From contig JAGLYV010000077.1 in the NCBI GenBank assembly GCA_023131975.1, positions 1 to 64,000 of the forward strand: a DNA stretch of 64,000 nucleotides, in the 5' to 3' direction. Within the stretch, counting starts at the first letter, position 1; each line of letters begins with the position of its first letter. Below the pieces are notes generated by a model. It saw only the letters and a list, made by a program, of their open reading frames with translations. It did no database searches and was not told the DNA's origin. The DNA is from Candidatus Krumholzibacteriia bacterium. GTDB lineage: Bacteria; Krumholzibacteriota; Krumholzibacteriia; Krumholzibacteriales; Krumholzibacteriaceae. The translations under genes and the position numbers were made by a program. Positions 40,858-50,499 of the stretch are shown here, piece after piece.

Positions 40858-42570
40858 ATGGCAAAAATGAGATGGTCTGAAAGTTGTATCCCGACTTTGA
40901 AGGAAGATCCGCGTGAAGCTGAGATCCCCAGCCACAAGCTTATGCTGCGGGCTGGCCTTATAAAGAAGCTGACCTCGGGTGTGTATACATTTCTTCCAAC
41001 AGGATTCAAGGTCCTGAAAAGGATCGAGAACATCATAAGGGAGGAGATGGACGACGCAGGGTGTCAGGAAGTCCTGATGCCTATACTGCATCCGGAGGAG
41101 ATATATGAAGAGAGTGGAAGGCTGAAGAGTTTCGGTCCGGAATTGTTCAAACTCCAGGACGGACGCAAGAGGACGTTCGCGCTCGGCCCTACACACGAAG
41201 AAGTGATCACCCTGGTCGCCCGCGACGAGATGAGAAGCTACAGGGATCTGCCTCAGTGCCTGTACCAGATACTGACGAAGTTCAGGGACGAGATCAGACC
41301 GAGATATGGTGTGATGCGGGCTCGTGAGTTCATAATGAAGGATGCCTACAGCTTTCATGTGTCTGACGAATCTCTGGACGTGACATACAGACGTCTGGAA
41401 AAAGCATATTGCAGGATAATCGAAAGGTGTGGGCTCGACTTTCGTGTCGTTGAAGCAGAATCTGGTTATATCGGAGGCAACGAGTCGCATGAGTTCATGG
41501 TCCTGGCTGACAATGGAGAGGACAGGATCCTCAGTTGTGATTGTGGTTATGCCGTCAATCTGGAACGAGCGACAGCCAGCGAAAAAGATGAAAAACGCGG
41601 CGCTCCCGGAACTGGCGCCTTTAAAGAAGTAGAGACACCAGACCAGAAAACGGTCGGAGATGTCGCCTCATTTCTCGGCGTCACTTCCCGTGAGATCGTA
41701 AAAACCCTTCTCTACAGGAGTGGAGAGAAAAATATAGCCCTTCTTATCCCGGGTGACCGGGAGGTCAATGGTATAAAACTGGTCAGGATCCTCGACGACC
41801 CAGAGATCCGGTTTCTGGAGCCGGGGGAAATCAAGGAGTTTACCGGGGGTCCCGTCGGCTTCTCCGGACCTGTAGGACTACCCGCGGGGACGAGTATATA
41901 CGCCGACAATCTGATAGGATCTTTCGACAGTATGATAGTGGGAGCCAACAAGGAAGATATGCATCTGAGGGATGTTGTGGCTGGCCGCGACTTTGAGATT
42001 GCCATGTCGGGTGATTTTACGATGGCAAGGGAGGGTGATCTCTGTCCGAAGTGCGCGTCGAAGATGAATAAAAGTAACGGGATCGAGGTAGGCCACATCT
42101 TCAAACTCGGAACGAAATACTCCAGCGCCATGAAAGCGACTTTCCTGGATGACAAAGGTAAAAGCCATCCCTTCATCATGGGCTGCTATGGATTCGGAGT
42201 GAGCAGGATGGTCGCGGCTGCGATAGAACAACACCATGATGAAGACGGGATAATCTGGAATCCTGCCATTGCGCCATTCGATGTTATCCTTCTGCCATTG
42301 AATACGAATGATGCCGAGGTAATGAAAGTGGCGGAGGAGATCGAGTCCGGGCTTCACGAAAGAGGATTGAGCGTACTGACAGATGACAGGAGCCTCAGCC
42401 CGGGTGTCAAGTTCAAGGATTCAGAGCTCATCGGAATTCCGCTGAGAGTCACAATCGGTAAGAAGCTGAAAGATGGCAAGGTCGAACTCTTCCAGAGAGC
42501 AACCCGACAGGTAGATGATATACCTGTCGGTGATGTTCTGGAAAAAATTCTGGAATTTGCAGGGGATTAG
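40858..42570 (+). CDS. proS: prolyl-tRNA synthetase
   Basis: HKLMLRAGLIKKLTSGVYTFLPTGFKVLKRIENIIREEMD; ALGPTHEEVITLVARDEMRSYRDLP; FIMGCYGFGVSRMVAAAIEQHHDEDGIIWN. Confidence 0.97.
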   Translation: MAKMRWSESCIPTLKEDPREAEIPSHKLMLRAGLIKKLTSGVYTFLPTGFKVLKRIENIIREEMDDAGCQEVLMPILHPEEIYEESGRLKSFGPELFKLQDGRKRTFALGPTHEEVITLVARDEMRSYRDLPQCLYQILTKFRDEIRPRYGVMRAREFIMKDAYSFHVSDESLDVTYRRLEKAYCRIIERCGLDFRVVEAESGYIGGNESHEFMVLADNGEDRILSCDCGYAVNLERATASEKDEKRGAPGTGAFKEVETPDQKTVGDVASFLGVTSREIVKTLLYRSGEKNIALLIPGDREVNGIKLVRILDDPEIRFLEPGEIKEFTGGPVGFSGPVGLPAGTSIYADNLIGSFDSMIVGANKEDMHLRDVVAGRDFEIAMSGDFTMAREGDLCPKCASKMNKSNGIEVGHIFKLGTKYSSAMKATFLDDKGKSHPFIMGCYGFGVSRMVAAAIEQHHDEDGIIWNPAIAPFDVILLPLNTNDAEVMKVAEEIESGLHERGLSVLTDDRSLSPGVKFKDSELIGIPLRVTIGKKLKDGKVELFQRATRQVDDIPVGDVLEKILEFAGD

Positions 42571-42818
42571 GATTCTTTTGTCACCCTGGAAAGTCTTGAT
42601 TTAAGACGGGCGGCAGTTCTGTGATGAATAATCCCTTTTCTGACGGTCTTGTCGATGACAGAGACGATGCCAGGATAGCTGTTACGGACGGTCTCGGTAT
42701 CTTCGATAGCCTTGAAGGCCTTGATAGCCTTACGGAGACCGGACCGGTGCACCCTGTTTCTCAGGCGCCTCGTTTCGTTCTGTCGCATTCTCTTCTCAGT
42801 AGACTTATTATTCGGCAT
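42567..42818 (-). CDS. rpsT: 30S ribosomal protein S20
   Basis: MPNNKSTEKRMRQNETRRLRNRVHRSGLRKAIKAF...KGIIHHRTAARLKSRLSR. Confidence 0.93.
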   Translation of the reverse strand: MPNNKSTEKRMRQNETRRLRNRVHRSGLRKAIKAFKAIEDTETVRNSYPGIVSVIDKTVRKGIIHHRTAARLKSRLSRVTKES

Positions 42819-42865
42819 ATAGTTTCACCTCCAACGATTGCATAACATAATAGAAGGAGAAGGGT

Positions 42866-44683
42866 TTGTCAAGTGGACAGACTGATAAATTAAAGGAAAG
42901 ATTGAAAGAGCTGCCCGACTCTCCCGGTGTATACCTGATGAAGGACCAAAAGGAGAGGGTTATTTATGTGGGAAAGGCCAAAGTCCTGAAAAACAGGGTG
43001 AGGAGCTACTTTCAAAGTGCTGAGAATCTCGACAGCAAGACCGTAGCTCTCGTATCCCGTATAGTATCAATAGATTACATTGCTACAGAGAACGAAGTCG
43101 AAGCGTTGATGCTTGAGAATAACCTGATCAAGGAGTATCGACCGAAGTACAATGTCAGGCTGAAAGACGATAAGAAATACCCGTTTTTGAAACTTACCGT
43201 AAAGGAAAGATTTCCAAGGCTTTTTCTCACCCGGATCGTCAAAAATGACGGCAGCGAATATTTCGGGCCATACGGGAATGCCGGATCTGTGAGGAGAACA
43301 CTTGAATTGATCAGGAATATCTTTCCGTTAAGGACATGTCCAAGCACTAAACTCGGGAGCGACAGGGAGAGGGAATGTCTCAACTTCCAGATCGGGCGAT
43401 GTTCCGGCCCATGTACGGGAAAGATAGACGAGCAGTCGTATGCATCACTGGTCAGGCAGGTAAGGCTTTTCCTGAAAGGAAAAACTGGCAGACTCCGGAG
43501 AATACTGGAAAAGAGGATGGATTACCTTTCGAATCAGATGAGATATGAGGAGGCATCGGTCGTGAGGGACCAGATCGCCGCGATCAGCCGGATTTCCGAG
43601 CGTCAGCATGCCGTCGACCCGGTGGGAGGAGACGAGGACGTGGTTTCTATCGTCTATGAGGGCATCTCGGCATGCGGTGTTGTGATGAGGATCAGGGATG
43701 GGCGCATCCTCGGTTCGGATTCTTTTATGATCCCCGATACGGTCGAAAAGGATTCCAGCAGGGTAATGAGCTCTTTCCTTCAACTCTATTATCATACATC
43801 GATGGATATCCCTGGATTGATCCAGGCCCAGGTAATGCCGGAAGACGCCGACGTGCTCGCGGAATGGCTTTCAGCAAAACGCGGTAAGAGTACAAGGATA
43901 GCCGTTCCTTCCAGGGGTGGCAGGAAAAAACTGGTCGATCTCGCGGAAAAGAACGCTATGATGAAGCTTGTGGCAGATTCCGGACGCAGTTCTTCCTCGA
44001 TCAGCGTTCTGGCGGGTCTTAAAAAAGTACTTGGGTTGAATTCCACGCCATTCAGGATAGAGGCGTTCGACATCTCAAATATCCAGGGTACGGATGCGGT
44101 CGGGTCGATGGTCGTATTTGAAAATGGCAGGGCAAGGCGTAACGGATACAGACATTTCAGGATCAGGACAGTCGAGGGGATGGATGATTTCGCGATGATG
44201 GCCGAAGTACTGTCCCGGCGGGCGGGCGCACTTAAAAGCGGGAAGCAGCGCAGTCCCGACCTGATTGTCATCGATGGTGGCCGCGGACAGGTGAATGCCG
44301 CGGTAAAAGCATTATCAGTAAACGATATAAGCGGCATTCCTGTTGTGGGTCTGGCAAAACGGAACGAGGAGATCCATATGGCGGGATATGCGGGCGTCAT
44401 AAGGCTTTCGAGGAGAAACGAAGCACTGAGATTCCTTCAGAGGATGAGAGATGAAGCTCACAGGTTCGCTGTGGAGTATCACAGAAAGCTTCGAAGAAGA
44501 AAAATATCGACTTCCGAGCTCGATGGAATAGACGGGATAGGCGAAAAGAGGAAGATCAAACTGCTTATGGAGTTCGGCAGCCTGGAAGGGATCAGGAAAG
44601 CAGGGATAGATGAGATCGCCTCGATCCCCGGCATCGGAACACGCATCGCGGGAAAGGTGTATGGCGGTCTTCATGAAGAATGA
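42866..44683 (+). CDS. uvrC: excinuclease ABC subunit C
   Basis: LPDSPGVYLMKDQKERVIYVGKAKVLKNRVRSYF; IEAFDISNIQGTDAVGSMVVFENG; DLIVIDGGRGQVNAA. TTG start. Confidence 0.96.
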   Translation: MSSGQTDKLKERLKELPDSPGVYLMKDQKERVIYVGKAKVLKNRVRSYFQSAENLDSKTVALVSRIVSIDYIATENEVEALMLENNLIKEYRPKYNVRLKDDKKYPFLKLTVKERFPRLFLTRIVKNDGSEYFGPYGNAGSVRRTLELIRNIFPLRTCPSTKLGSDRERECLNFQIGRCSGPCTGKIDEQSYASLVRQVRLFLKGKTGRLRRILEKRMDYLSNQMRYEEASVVRDQIAAISRISERQHAVDPVGGDEDVVSIVYEGISACGVVMRIRDGRILGSDSFMIPDTVEKDSSRVMSSFLQLYYHTSMDIPGLIQAQVMPEDADVLAEWLSAKRGKSTRIAVPSRGGRKKLVDLAEKNAMMKLVADSGRSSSSISVLAGLKKVLGLNSTPFRIEAFDISNIQGTDAVGSMVVFENGRARRNGYRHFRIRTVEGMDDFAMMAEVLSRRAGALKSGKQRSPDLIVIDGGRGQVNAAVKALSVNDISGIPVVGLAKRNEEIHMAGYAGVIRLSRRNEALRFLQRMRDEAHRFAVEYHRKLRRRKISTSELDGIDGIGEKRKIKLLMEFGSLEGIRKAGIDEIASIPGIGTRIAGKVYGGLHEE

Positions 44684-45578
44684 TTCCCGTTCTGAAATCG
44701 AGGTCATGATAGATCTTTATCTTGATCATCTCGCTGTAGAGAAGGGTTTATCGCAATTAACGATTACAGCATACGGGCGTGACCTCCTGGTATACGTGAG
44801 GTACCTGAAAGACGCCGGAATCGATTCGCCTGCCTCTATAGACCTGTCCTCCAGCCTTGGTTTCGTGGCGGCTACGTCAGATGGCAGATCAGCTTCCAGC
44901 AGAGCAAGGATGCTCAGCGCTGTAAAGGGTTTTCATCGTTTTCTTTACAGGGAGGGAACGATGCGCTCTCTCGATGTACGGGGGATATCTTCGCCTAAAA
45001 TAACAAGGAGGATCCCGTTCGTATTGACACAGGTGGAGGTAGAGCAGCTTATGTCTGCCACCTGTGACGAAAAAAGCGGTGTGCGCGACAGAGCTATGCT
45101 GGAGTTCGCGTATTCTACCGGCATGAGAGCATCGGAGATCTGCGATCAGAAGATAGAGAATGTCGATCTGGACTCGAGGATAGCGCGTGTCAGGGGAAAG
45201 GGGGGGAAGGAGAGGATCGTTCCCTACGGAAAAGCCGCCGCCGCGGCCCTTTCGGACTATCTCAATGGACCGAGGGAAAAAGTCTTGAAAGGAGAGTCCT
45301 CCATATATCTTTTTCTGAATTACAGGGGAAGGAGGATATCGAGGGTCAGTTTCTGGAAGATCATAAAGAAATACGCCAACAAATCCGGGTTGCCGGCAGA
45401 TGTCACTCCCCACACCCTGAGACATTCTTTTGCCACACACCTGGTCGAAGGGGGAGCGGATCTGCGCACAGTCCAGGAACTTCTGGGACATTCGGATATT
45501 TCGACTACCCAGATCTATACCCGGCTCGACATGGAATACCTGCTGGAAGTCCACCGGACTTTTCACCCGCGTGGTTGA
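44661..45578 (+). CDS. xerD: tyrosine recombinase XerD
   Basis: YLDHLAVEKGLSQLTITAYGRDLLVYVRYL; FAYSTGMRASEICD; PHTLRHSFATHLVEGGADLRTVQELLGHSDISTTQIYT. Start chosen with SD GGAAAGG. Confidence 0.92.
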   Translation: MAVFMKNDSRSEIEVMIDLYLDHLAVEKGLSQLTITAYGRDLLVYVRYLKDAGIDSPASIDLSSSLGFVAATSDGRSASSRARMLSAVKGFHRFLYREGTMRSLDVRGISSPKITRRIPFVLTQVEVEQLMSATCDEKSGVRDRAMLEFAYSTGMRASEICDQKIENVDLDSRIARVRGKGGKERIVPYGKAAAAALSDYLNGPREKVLKGESSIYLFLNYRGRRISRVSFWKIIKKYANKSGLPADVTPHTLRHSFATHLVEGGADLRTVQELLGHSDISTTQIYTRLDMEYLLEVHRTFHPRG

Positions 45579-45587
45579 AACAAAGAG

Positions 45588-45616
45588 TTGACATCGGCCA
45601 CTTCTTTTCATAGCAT
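45588..45616 (+). promoter_or_regulatory. candidate sigma-70 promoter TTGACA-N17-TAGCAT
   Basis: Perfect -35 and 17-nt spacer upstream of scpA. Confidence 0.55.
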
Positions 45617-45689
45617 TACCCGGACATGATTTTCATGTGATCACAGGAAGCTATTGGCGGTAATTCTGTTACAGCGAATTAGAGGGTAG

Positions 45690-46454
45690 ATGGCATATCA
45701 GATAAGGCTTTCACAGTTCGAAGGGCCGTTGGATCTGCTTCTTCATCTGATAAGAAGAGACAAGATCAATATATACGACATCCCGATATCACATATCACC
45801 AGGGAATATCTCTCATACATCGATGTCATGCGTGAGCTCGAACTTGCTATGGCTGGTGAATTCTTTGTCATGGCCGCGACACTTATGAGGATAAAGGCCC
45901 AGATGCTTCTCCCCAGGAGGGTTGAGGAAGAAGAGATGGAAGAAGATCCCCGGGAAGAACTGGTCAAAAACCTGATCGAATACAGAAAATTCAAAGAGGC
46001 CGCAAATCATCTTTCAGAGAAGGAAGAAGTCAGGAGACAGCTTTTCACAAGACCACCTTCCGTCATTCCCGCCGAATTCAACTCTGAAAAAGAGCGGGAG
46101 ATGGAAGTCTCCGTTTTTGATCTGATGGACGCCTTCAGAAGCGTAATGGATGAATTGAAGAAGAAAGTCACCTACAGGATCGAACGCGAGACTTTCACGA
46201 TAGAGGAGAAGATCGAGCATGTACGTGACAGCCTGGCAGAAAAGTCCGAGGTTCTTTTTACGGAGCTTCTTTCGGGTGCCTACGACAAACTTGAAGTCAT
46301 AGTGACATTTCTGGCTATTCTGGAGATGATCAAGGCAGGAGAGCTTCTTGCCAGACAGATGCTGTCAGGTAACGATGTCTGGTTGTATCGCAGGGATGAG
46401 AACGAGAATGGAACCGCAGGAAATCTGTATGGAGCAGGAACAAAAACAGGATAA
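45690..46454 (+). CDS. scpA: segregation and condensation protein A
   Basis: QFEGPLDLLLHLIRRDKINIYDIPISHITREYL...EFFVMAATLMRIKAQMLLPR. Confidence 0.95.
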   Translation: MAYQIRLSQFEGPLDLLLHLIRRDKINIYDIPISHITREYLSYIDVMRELELAMAGEFFVMAATLMRIKAQMLLPRRVEEEEMEEDPREELVKNLIEYRKFKEAANHLSEKEEVRRQLFTRPPSVIPAEFNSEKEREMEVSVFDLMDAFRSVMDELKKKVTYRIERETFTIEEKIEHVRDSLAEKSEVLFTELLSGAYDKLEVIVTFLAILEMIKAGELLARQMLSGNDVWLYRRDENENGTAGNLYGAGTKTG

Positions 46455-47259
46455 CGTCAAATTGCCGGAGCTTGAAGGTGAGATAGAAGCTTATCTATTC
46501 GCATCCGATACTCCCATATCGCCCTCACGTCTTCAATCGATGACCGGTGTTACTTCAGTGAAAGATGTCAAGGGCGCGGTAAAATCTCTGGAGGATTTCT
46601 ACAGGGAACACAGTAGAAGTTTCGGTATTGTCGAAGTCGCGGGTGGTTATCAGCTGGTCACTCTCCCGGAATATGCCGACAGAGTCGCAAGGCTTTTCAA
46701 AAGCCGCAGGAAGGCGAGGCTTTCCCGGCCGGCTCTTGAGACCCTGGCTATTATAGCATATAAGCAGCCGATCAACAGGCTGGCTATCGAAGCGATCAGG
46801 GGTGTCAATTGCGATGGTGTTCTCACTACGCTGATCGACAGGGAACTCGTAACGATCAGCGGCAGGGGTGAGGGTGTCGGAAAACCGTACCTTTATTCGA
46901 CGACGACAAGGTTCCTGGAGTATCTTGGCTTGAAGGATTATCGAGAATTGCCGGATATGGCTGAACTTGAGAAAAATCTTATGGATCTGGAACTGATCCC
47001 AAGACCCCGCGACGAGGCTGGGGATGCTTACGTTCATTCAGCAACGGATCATGATATATCACCTGACAGTAAAAACTCTGACGCACAGGCCGAAGATGCC
47101 GGATCTTTGGATAATTCCGGTGATGATCCGGATAAAGAGGCAGAGCCCGTTATTGAGGGTGAGGACTCCGGGCAAGTAGTAGATGAGTCAGATAAAAGTG
47201 AAGATATATCCACGGATATGGAAGCCGATGAAGAAGATGGGAAAAACGCTGTCCAGTAA
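46429..47259 (+). CDS. scpB: segregation and condensation protein B
   Basis: EGEIEAYLFASDTPISPSRLQSMTG; RPALETLAIIAYKQPINRLAIEAIRGVNCDGVLTTLIDRELV; acidic C-terminal tail. Start set at ATG with SD AGGAA; overlaps the scpA end. Confidence 0.93.
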   Translation: MEQEQKQDNVKLPELEGEIEAYLFASDTPISPSRLQSMTGVTSVKDVKGAVKSLEDFYREHSRSFGIVEVAGGYQLVTLPEYADRVARLFKSRRKARLSRPALETLAIIAYKQPINRLAIEAIRGVNCDGVLTTLIDRELVTISGRGEGVGKPYLYSTTTRFLEYLGLKDYRELPDMAELEKNLMDLELIPRPRDEAGDAYVHSATDHDISPDSKNSDAQAEDAGSLDNSGDDPDKEAEPVIEGEDSGQVVDESDKSEDISTDMEADEEDGKNAVQ

Positions 47260-48008
47260 TGAGTCCAATAATCAGGATCAATAGATTTCTAGCTTCCGCC
47301 GGACTCGGATCCCGCAGAAAATGCGAAGATCTCGTAAATGGAGGAAAAGTCTTCATAAACGGAAATCTCCTTACAGATCTTTCAACAACGGTTAATACGG
47401 AGTCGGATGTCGTAACGATCGATGGAAAGCGCATAGAGATCTCCGAACACAAAATAATACTGGTCCTGAACAAGCCCAGGGGGATCCTGAGCGCCGCCGT
47501 CGACGACAGAGATCGAAAGACCGTAATCGACCTCGCCAGAGATAAGGGTTTCACAGAAAGACTCTTCCCGGTCGGCAGGCTCGACATGGACACCTCCGGA
47601 ATCATTCTGCTGACAAACGACGGCGACCTTTCATACAGGCTGACTCACCCAAAATACAAAATTGATAAGACGTATATTGTCACAATCGATGGGAAGATAT
47701 CTACTTCAACGCTAAGGGCGATCAGGTCTGGAGTCCGACTTGAGGATTTCACTACTGCTCCCTGCAAAGTCCTTATTCTCAAAGAAGACGAGAGAAGGAC
47801 AACACTTGAGATCATTATTCACGAAGGAAAAAAAAGGCAGATCAGAAGGACGTTTCGGAAATTCGGGCACAGGATCATCGACCTGCACAGAGCAGCACTG
47901 GGGAATCTCTTCTTCGAGGATCTGGCGCCAGGGGAGATAAGGATGCTGACAAATGAGGAAAACAGGATCCTTAGAGAAAAGTCGGGGCTATTGAAAAGGA
48001 GTTTTTAA
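47259..48008 (+). CDS. rluB: pseudouridine synthase (RluB/RsuA family)
   Basis: S4 domain RINRFLASAGLGSRRKCEDLVNGGKVFING; LFPVGRLDMDTSGIILLTNDGDLSYRLTHP. Confidence 0.9.
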   Translation: MSPIIRINRFLASAGLGSRRKCEDLVNGGKVFINGNLLTDLSTTVNTESDVVTIDGKRIEISEHKIILVLNKPRGILSAAVDDRDRKTVIDLARDKGFTERLFPVGRLDMDTSGIILLTNDGDLSYRLTHPKYKIDKTYIVTIDGKISTSTLRAIRSGVRLEDFTTAPCKVLILKEDERRTTLEIIIHEGKKRQIRRTFRKFGHRIIDLHRAALGNLFFEDLAPGEIRMLTNEENRILREKSGLLKRSF

Positions 48009-49114
48009 TGAGTGTTAAGGACTTGATGAAGCGGCATCTTCAGAATGTAAAACCTTACATTCCCGGCAAACCGGTCGAGGAATTGAGAAGAGAAAAGAAT
48101 ATCAAGGGTGAAATAATCAAACTTGCCTCGAATGAGAATCCCTATGAACCCCTGGACGAGATCAAGCGGGCCATAATGGACGAGATAAGCCAGCTGGGTC
48201 GTTATCCTAATTCTGGAAGTCATTACCTCAGTCACGAACTGGCTGAACATCATGGGGTGGAGCCCGGGCAGATATTTGTCGGAAACGGTTCGAACGAGAT
48301 ACTCGACCTGCTTGTCAGAGCATTTATCAACCCGGGAGAGGAAGCCGCTTACCCATTTCCAAGTTTCATTGCCTATCCCCTCATTTGCCAGCAGGCTGGC
48401 GTGGCCGAGATCAAAGTTCCACTGAAAGACTACCGGCTTGACCTGGTTGCCCTGAAGGACGCTTTGACTCCCGCGACAAAAATGGTCTTCATCTGCAACC
48501 CGAATAATCCGACAGGAACCTACGTGACAGCAAGTGAAGTCGACACCTTTCTCGAAGGTCTGCCTGACGATATACTGGTAGTATTCGATGAGGCATATTT
48601 TGAATATGTCACAGCTGATGATTACCCTGACACAAAAAGTATTCTGGGAAAACGTGAGAACATCATCATCCTCAGGACATTCTCCAAGGCCTTCTCTCTT
48701 TCAGGACTCAGGATCGGGTATTCGATCTCACATGTGGATCTTGCCACCTGCCTGCATATGGTGAGGCAGCCATTCAATGTGAACCGGATAGCCCAGATAG
48801 CGGCAAGGGCTGCTCTCAGGAGCAGGGATGGCCTGAAGGAACGGATAGATGAGAACAACCAGCAGAGAGAATGGGTCGGCGACAATCTTAGAAAACTGGG
48901 ATTCGATGTTCCTGCATCTCAGACAAACTTTCTCCTTGCTGTCCCGCTTGAAGATAAACATGAGAATCTTGTCGGAAAGATGATGGACAGGGGAGTCATT
49001 GTCAGATCCGCGAATCCATGGGGATTGGGCAAGGAAGCTTTCAGGGTCTCAATGGGGACTCCGGAAGAAAACAGGATCTTCCTGGACGTACTTGGCAGCA
49101 TTCTGGAAACATGA
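48008..49114 (+). CDS. hisC: histidinol-phosphate aminotransferase
   Basis: IIKLASNENPYEPLDEIKRAI; VGNGSNEILDLLVRAF; FICNPNNPTGTYV; LRTFSKAFSLSGLRIGY. Confidence 0.92.
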   Translation: MSVKDLMKRHLQNVKPYIPGKPVEELRREKNIKGEIIKLASNENPYEPLDEIKRAIMDEISQLGRYPNSGSHYLSHELAEHHGVEPGQIFVGNGSNEILDLLVRAFINPGEEAAYPFPSFIAYPLICQQAGVAEIKVPLKDYRLDLVALKDALTPATKMVFICNPNNPTGTYVTASEVDTFLEGLPDDILVVFDEAYFEYVTADDYPDTKSILGKRENIIILRTFSKAFSLSGLRIGYSISHVDLATCLHMVRQPFNVNRIAQIAARAALRSRDGLKERIDENNQQREWVGDNLRKLGFDVPASQTNFLLAVPLEDKHENLVGKMMDRGVIVRSANPWGLGKEAFRVSMGTPEENRIFLDVLGSILET

Positions 49115-49125
49115 CATCAGCCCGC

Positions 49126-49146
49126 GGATCCTGAGGACCAGGATCC
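49126..49146. other. perfect 8-bp stem / 5-nt loop hairpin (GGATCCTG-aggac-CAGGATCC)
   Basis: Direct inverted-repeat reading in the 50-bp gap between hisC and cmk-plsC. Confidence 0.6.
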
Positions 49147-49164
49147 GGACGCAAGAAAGTTTTT

Positions 49165-50499
49165 ATGAAGGATATTATTGTCACTATCGACGGACACGCT
49201 GGTTCGGGCAAAAGCACGACCGCAGCGCTTCTCGCCGACAGGCTTGGACTGATGTACCTTGATACCGGGGCTATGTACAGAGCTGTTACATACGCGGTGA
49301 TCAGCCGGGGTATCGATCCTGAGGATGAGGAAAAAGTCTCCGGGATCGCAGAAACTATTTCCATCGAGTTGAAGGATTCAGACGGTAGACCTGTTTTCTT
49401 CCTTGACGGAGAGGAAGTAGAGTCAAAGATCAGGACATTGGAAGTCTCCAACGCTGTTTCGCCTGTCAGTCAGCACCGGGGTGTCAGAAAATCGATGGTC
49501 AGGATACAGAGGAAGATCGGGGCCGGAGGAGGGATAGTCGCGGAAGGCCGAGACACGGGAACGACTGTCTTTCCATCTGCTGAAGTCAAGGTGTTCCTGG
49601 AAGCTGATACAGAAGCGAGGGTCGAAAGAAGGGTCGCCCAGATGCGCTCTATGGGAATGGATCCGGATCCTGAAGAGATAAGACGCAATATTGCTGAAAG
49701 GGACAGTATAGACTCCGGCAGGGAACACAGCCCGCTCAGAAAGGCCCCGGGCTCTGTAGTAGTCAATACATCGACGACCACCATAGAGGGACAGGTCGAT
49801 ATAATAGAAAAAGCAGTCAGGAAAGAATATGAAAGATTGTCGCAACTGCGGATCCAGCGCGGCCAACCTTCGGGATCGCGAAAAGCCCCCATCTACTGGC
49901 GCATTACAGTGGGGGCAGTGTATTGTTTTTTCAGGATCGTATTCGGCCTGAAGGTGTATGGGATGGAGAATCTCTTGTACAGGGAGAATTTCATTATTGC
50001 ATCGAACCACATCTCTTATGCGGATCCTCTGCTGGTCGGTTGCGTCGTGAAGCGGGAAATCTGGTTTATGGCAAAGATAGAGCTGTTTAAAAACAGGTTT
50101 TTAGGATGGCTGATAAGGAAATACCACGCGTTTCCCGTAAAGCGTGGGGCGGCTGACCGAAAATCTATCAAGGTGATATTCGAAAAACTTGCCGACGGAT
50201 ATTCGGTCCTGTTGTTTCCTGAGGGTACGAGATCCAGGACAGGGGAAATAGGGAAATTAAAGTCCGGACTTGGCTTTATCGCGATGAGTACTGGCAAGAG
50301 TATCGTTCCGGTCTTTATAAAGGGTGCCGGCATGCTCGGCAGGTGCATGATGCGAAAAGAAAAGCTGGAAGTCCGCATAGGTCGGCCGATAAGACTGAAT
50401 CCTGATTATGTTCCGGAAGACAGAAAATCAGACTACGAAATACTGGCTGGAATGATATCTGAATCCCTGAAGGTGCTTAAAGATGAATCGGAAGCTTGA
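49165..50499 (+). CDS. cmk: fused cytidylate kinase (Cmk) + 1-acyl-glycerol-3-phosphate acyltransferase (PlsC)
   Basis: Cmk: IVTIDGHAGSGKSTTAALLADRLGLMYLDTGAMYRAVTYA...IVAEGRDTGTTVFP. PlsC: NHISYADPLLVG, FPVKRG, LLFPEGTRSRTGEIGKLKSGLGFIA. No stop between them. Confidence 0.93.
   Translation: MKDIIVTIDGHAGSGKSTTAALLADRLGLMYLDTGAMYRAVTYAVISRGIDPEDEEKVSGIAETISIELKDSDGRPVFFLDGEEVESKIRTLEVSNAVSPVSQHRGVRKSMVRIQRKIGAGGGIVAEGRDTGTTVFPSAEVKVFLEADTEARVERRVAQMRSMGMDPDPEEIRRNIAERDSIDSGREHSPLRKAPGSVVVNTSTTTIEGQVDIIEKAVRKEYERLSQLRIQRGQPSGSRKAPIYWRITVGAVYCFFRIVFGLKVYGMENLLYRENFIIASNHISYADPLLVGCVVKREIWFMAKIELFKNRFLGWLIRKYHAFPVKRGAADRKSIKVIFEKLADGYSVLLFPEGTRSRTGEIGKLKSGLGFIAMSTGKSIVPVFIKGAGMLGRCMMRKEKLEVRIGRPIRLNPDYVPEDRKSDYEILAGMISESLKVLKDESEA

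Noticed and set aside
44610-44660. ORF-track start of xerD at 44610 as a 74-nt overlap with uvrC
   Set aside because: ATG 44661 has SD GGAAAGG and fits the XerD N-terminus.
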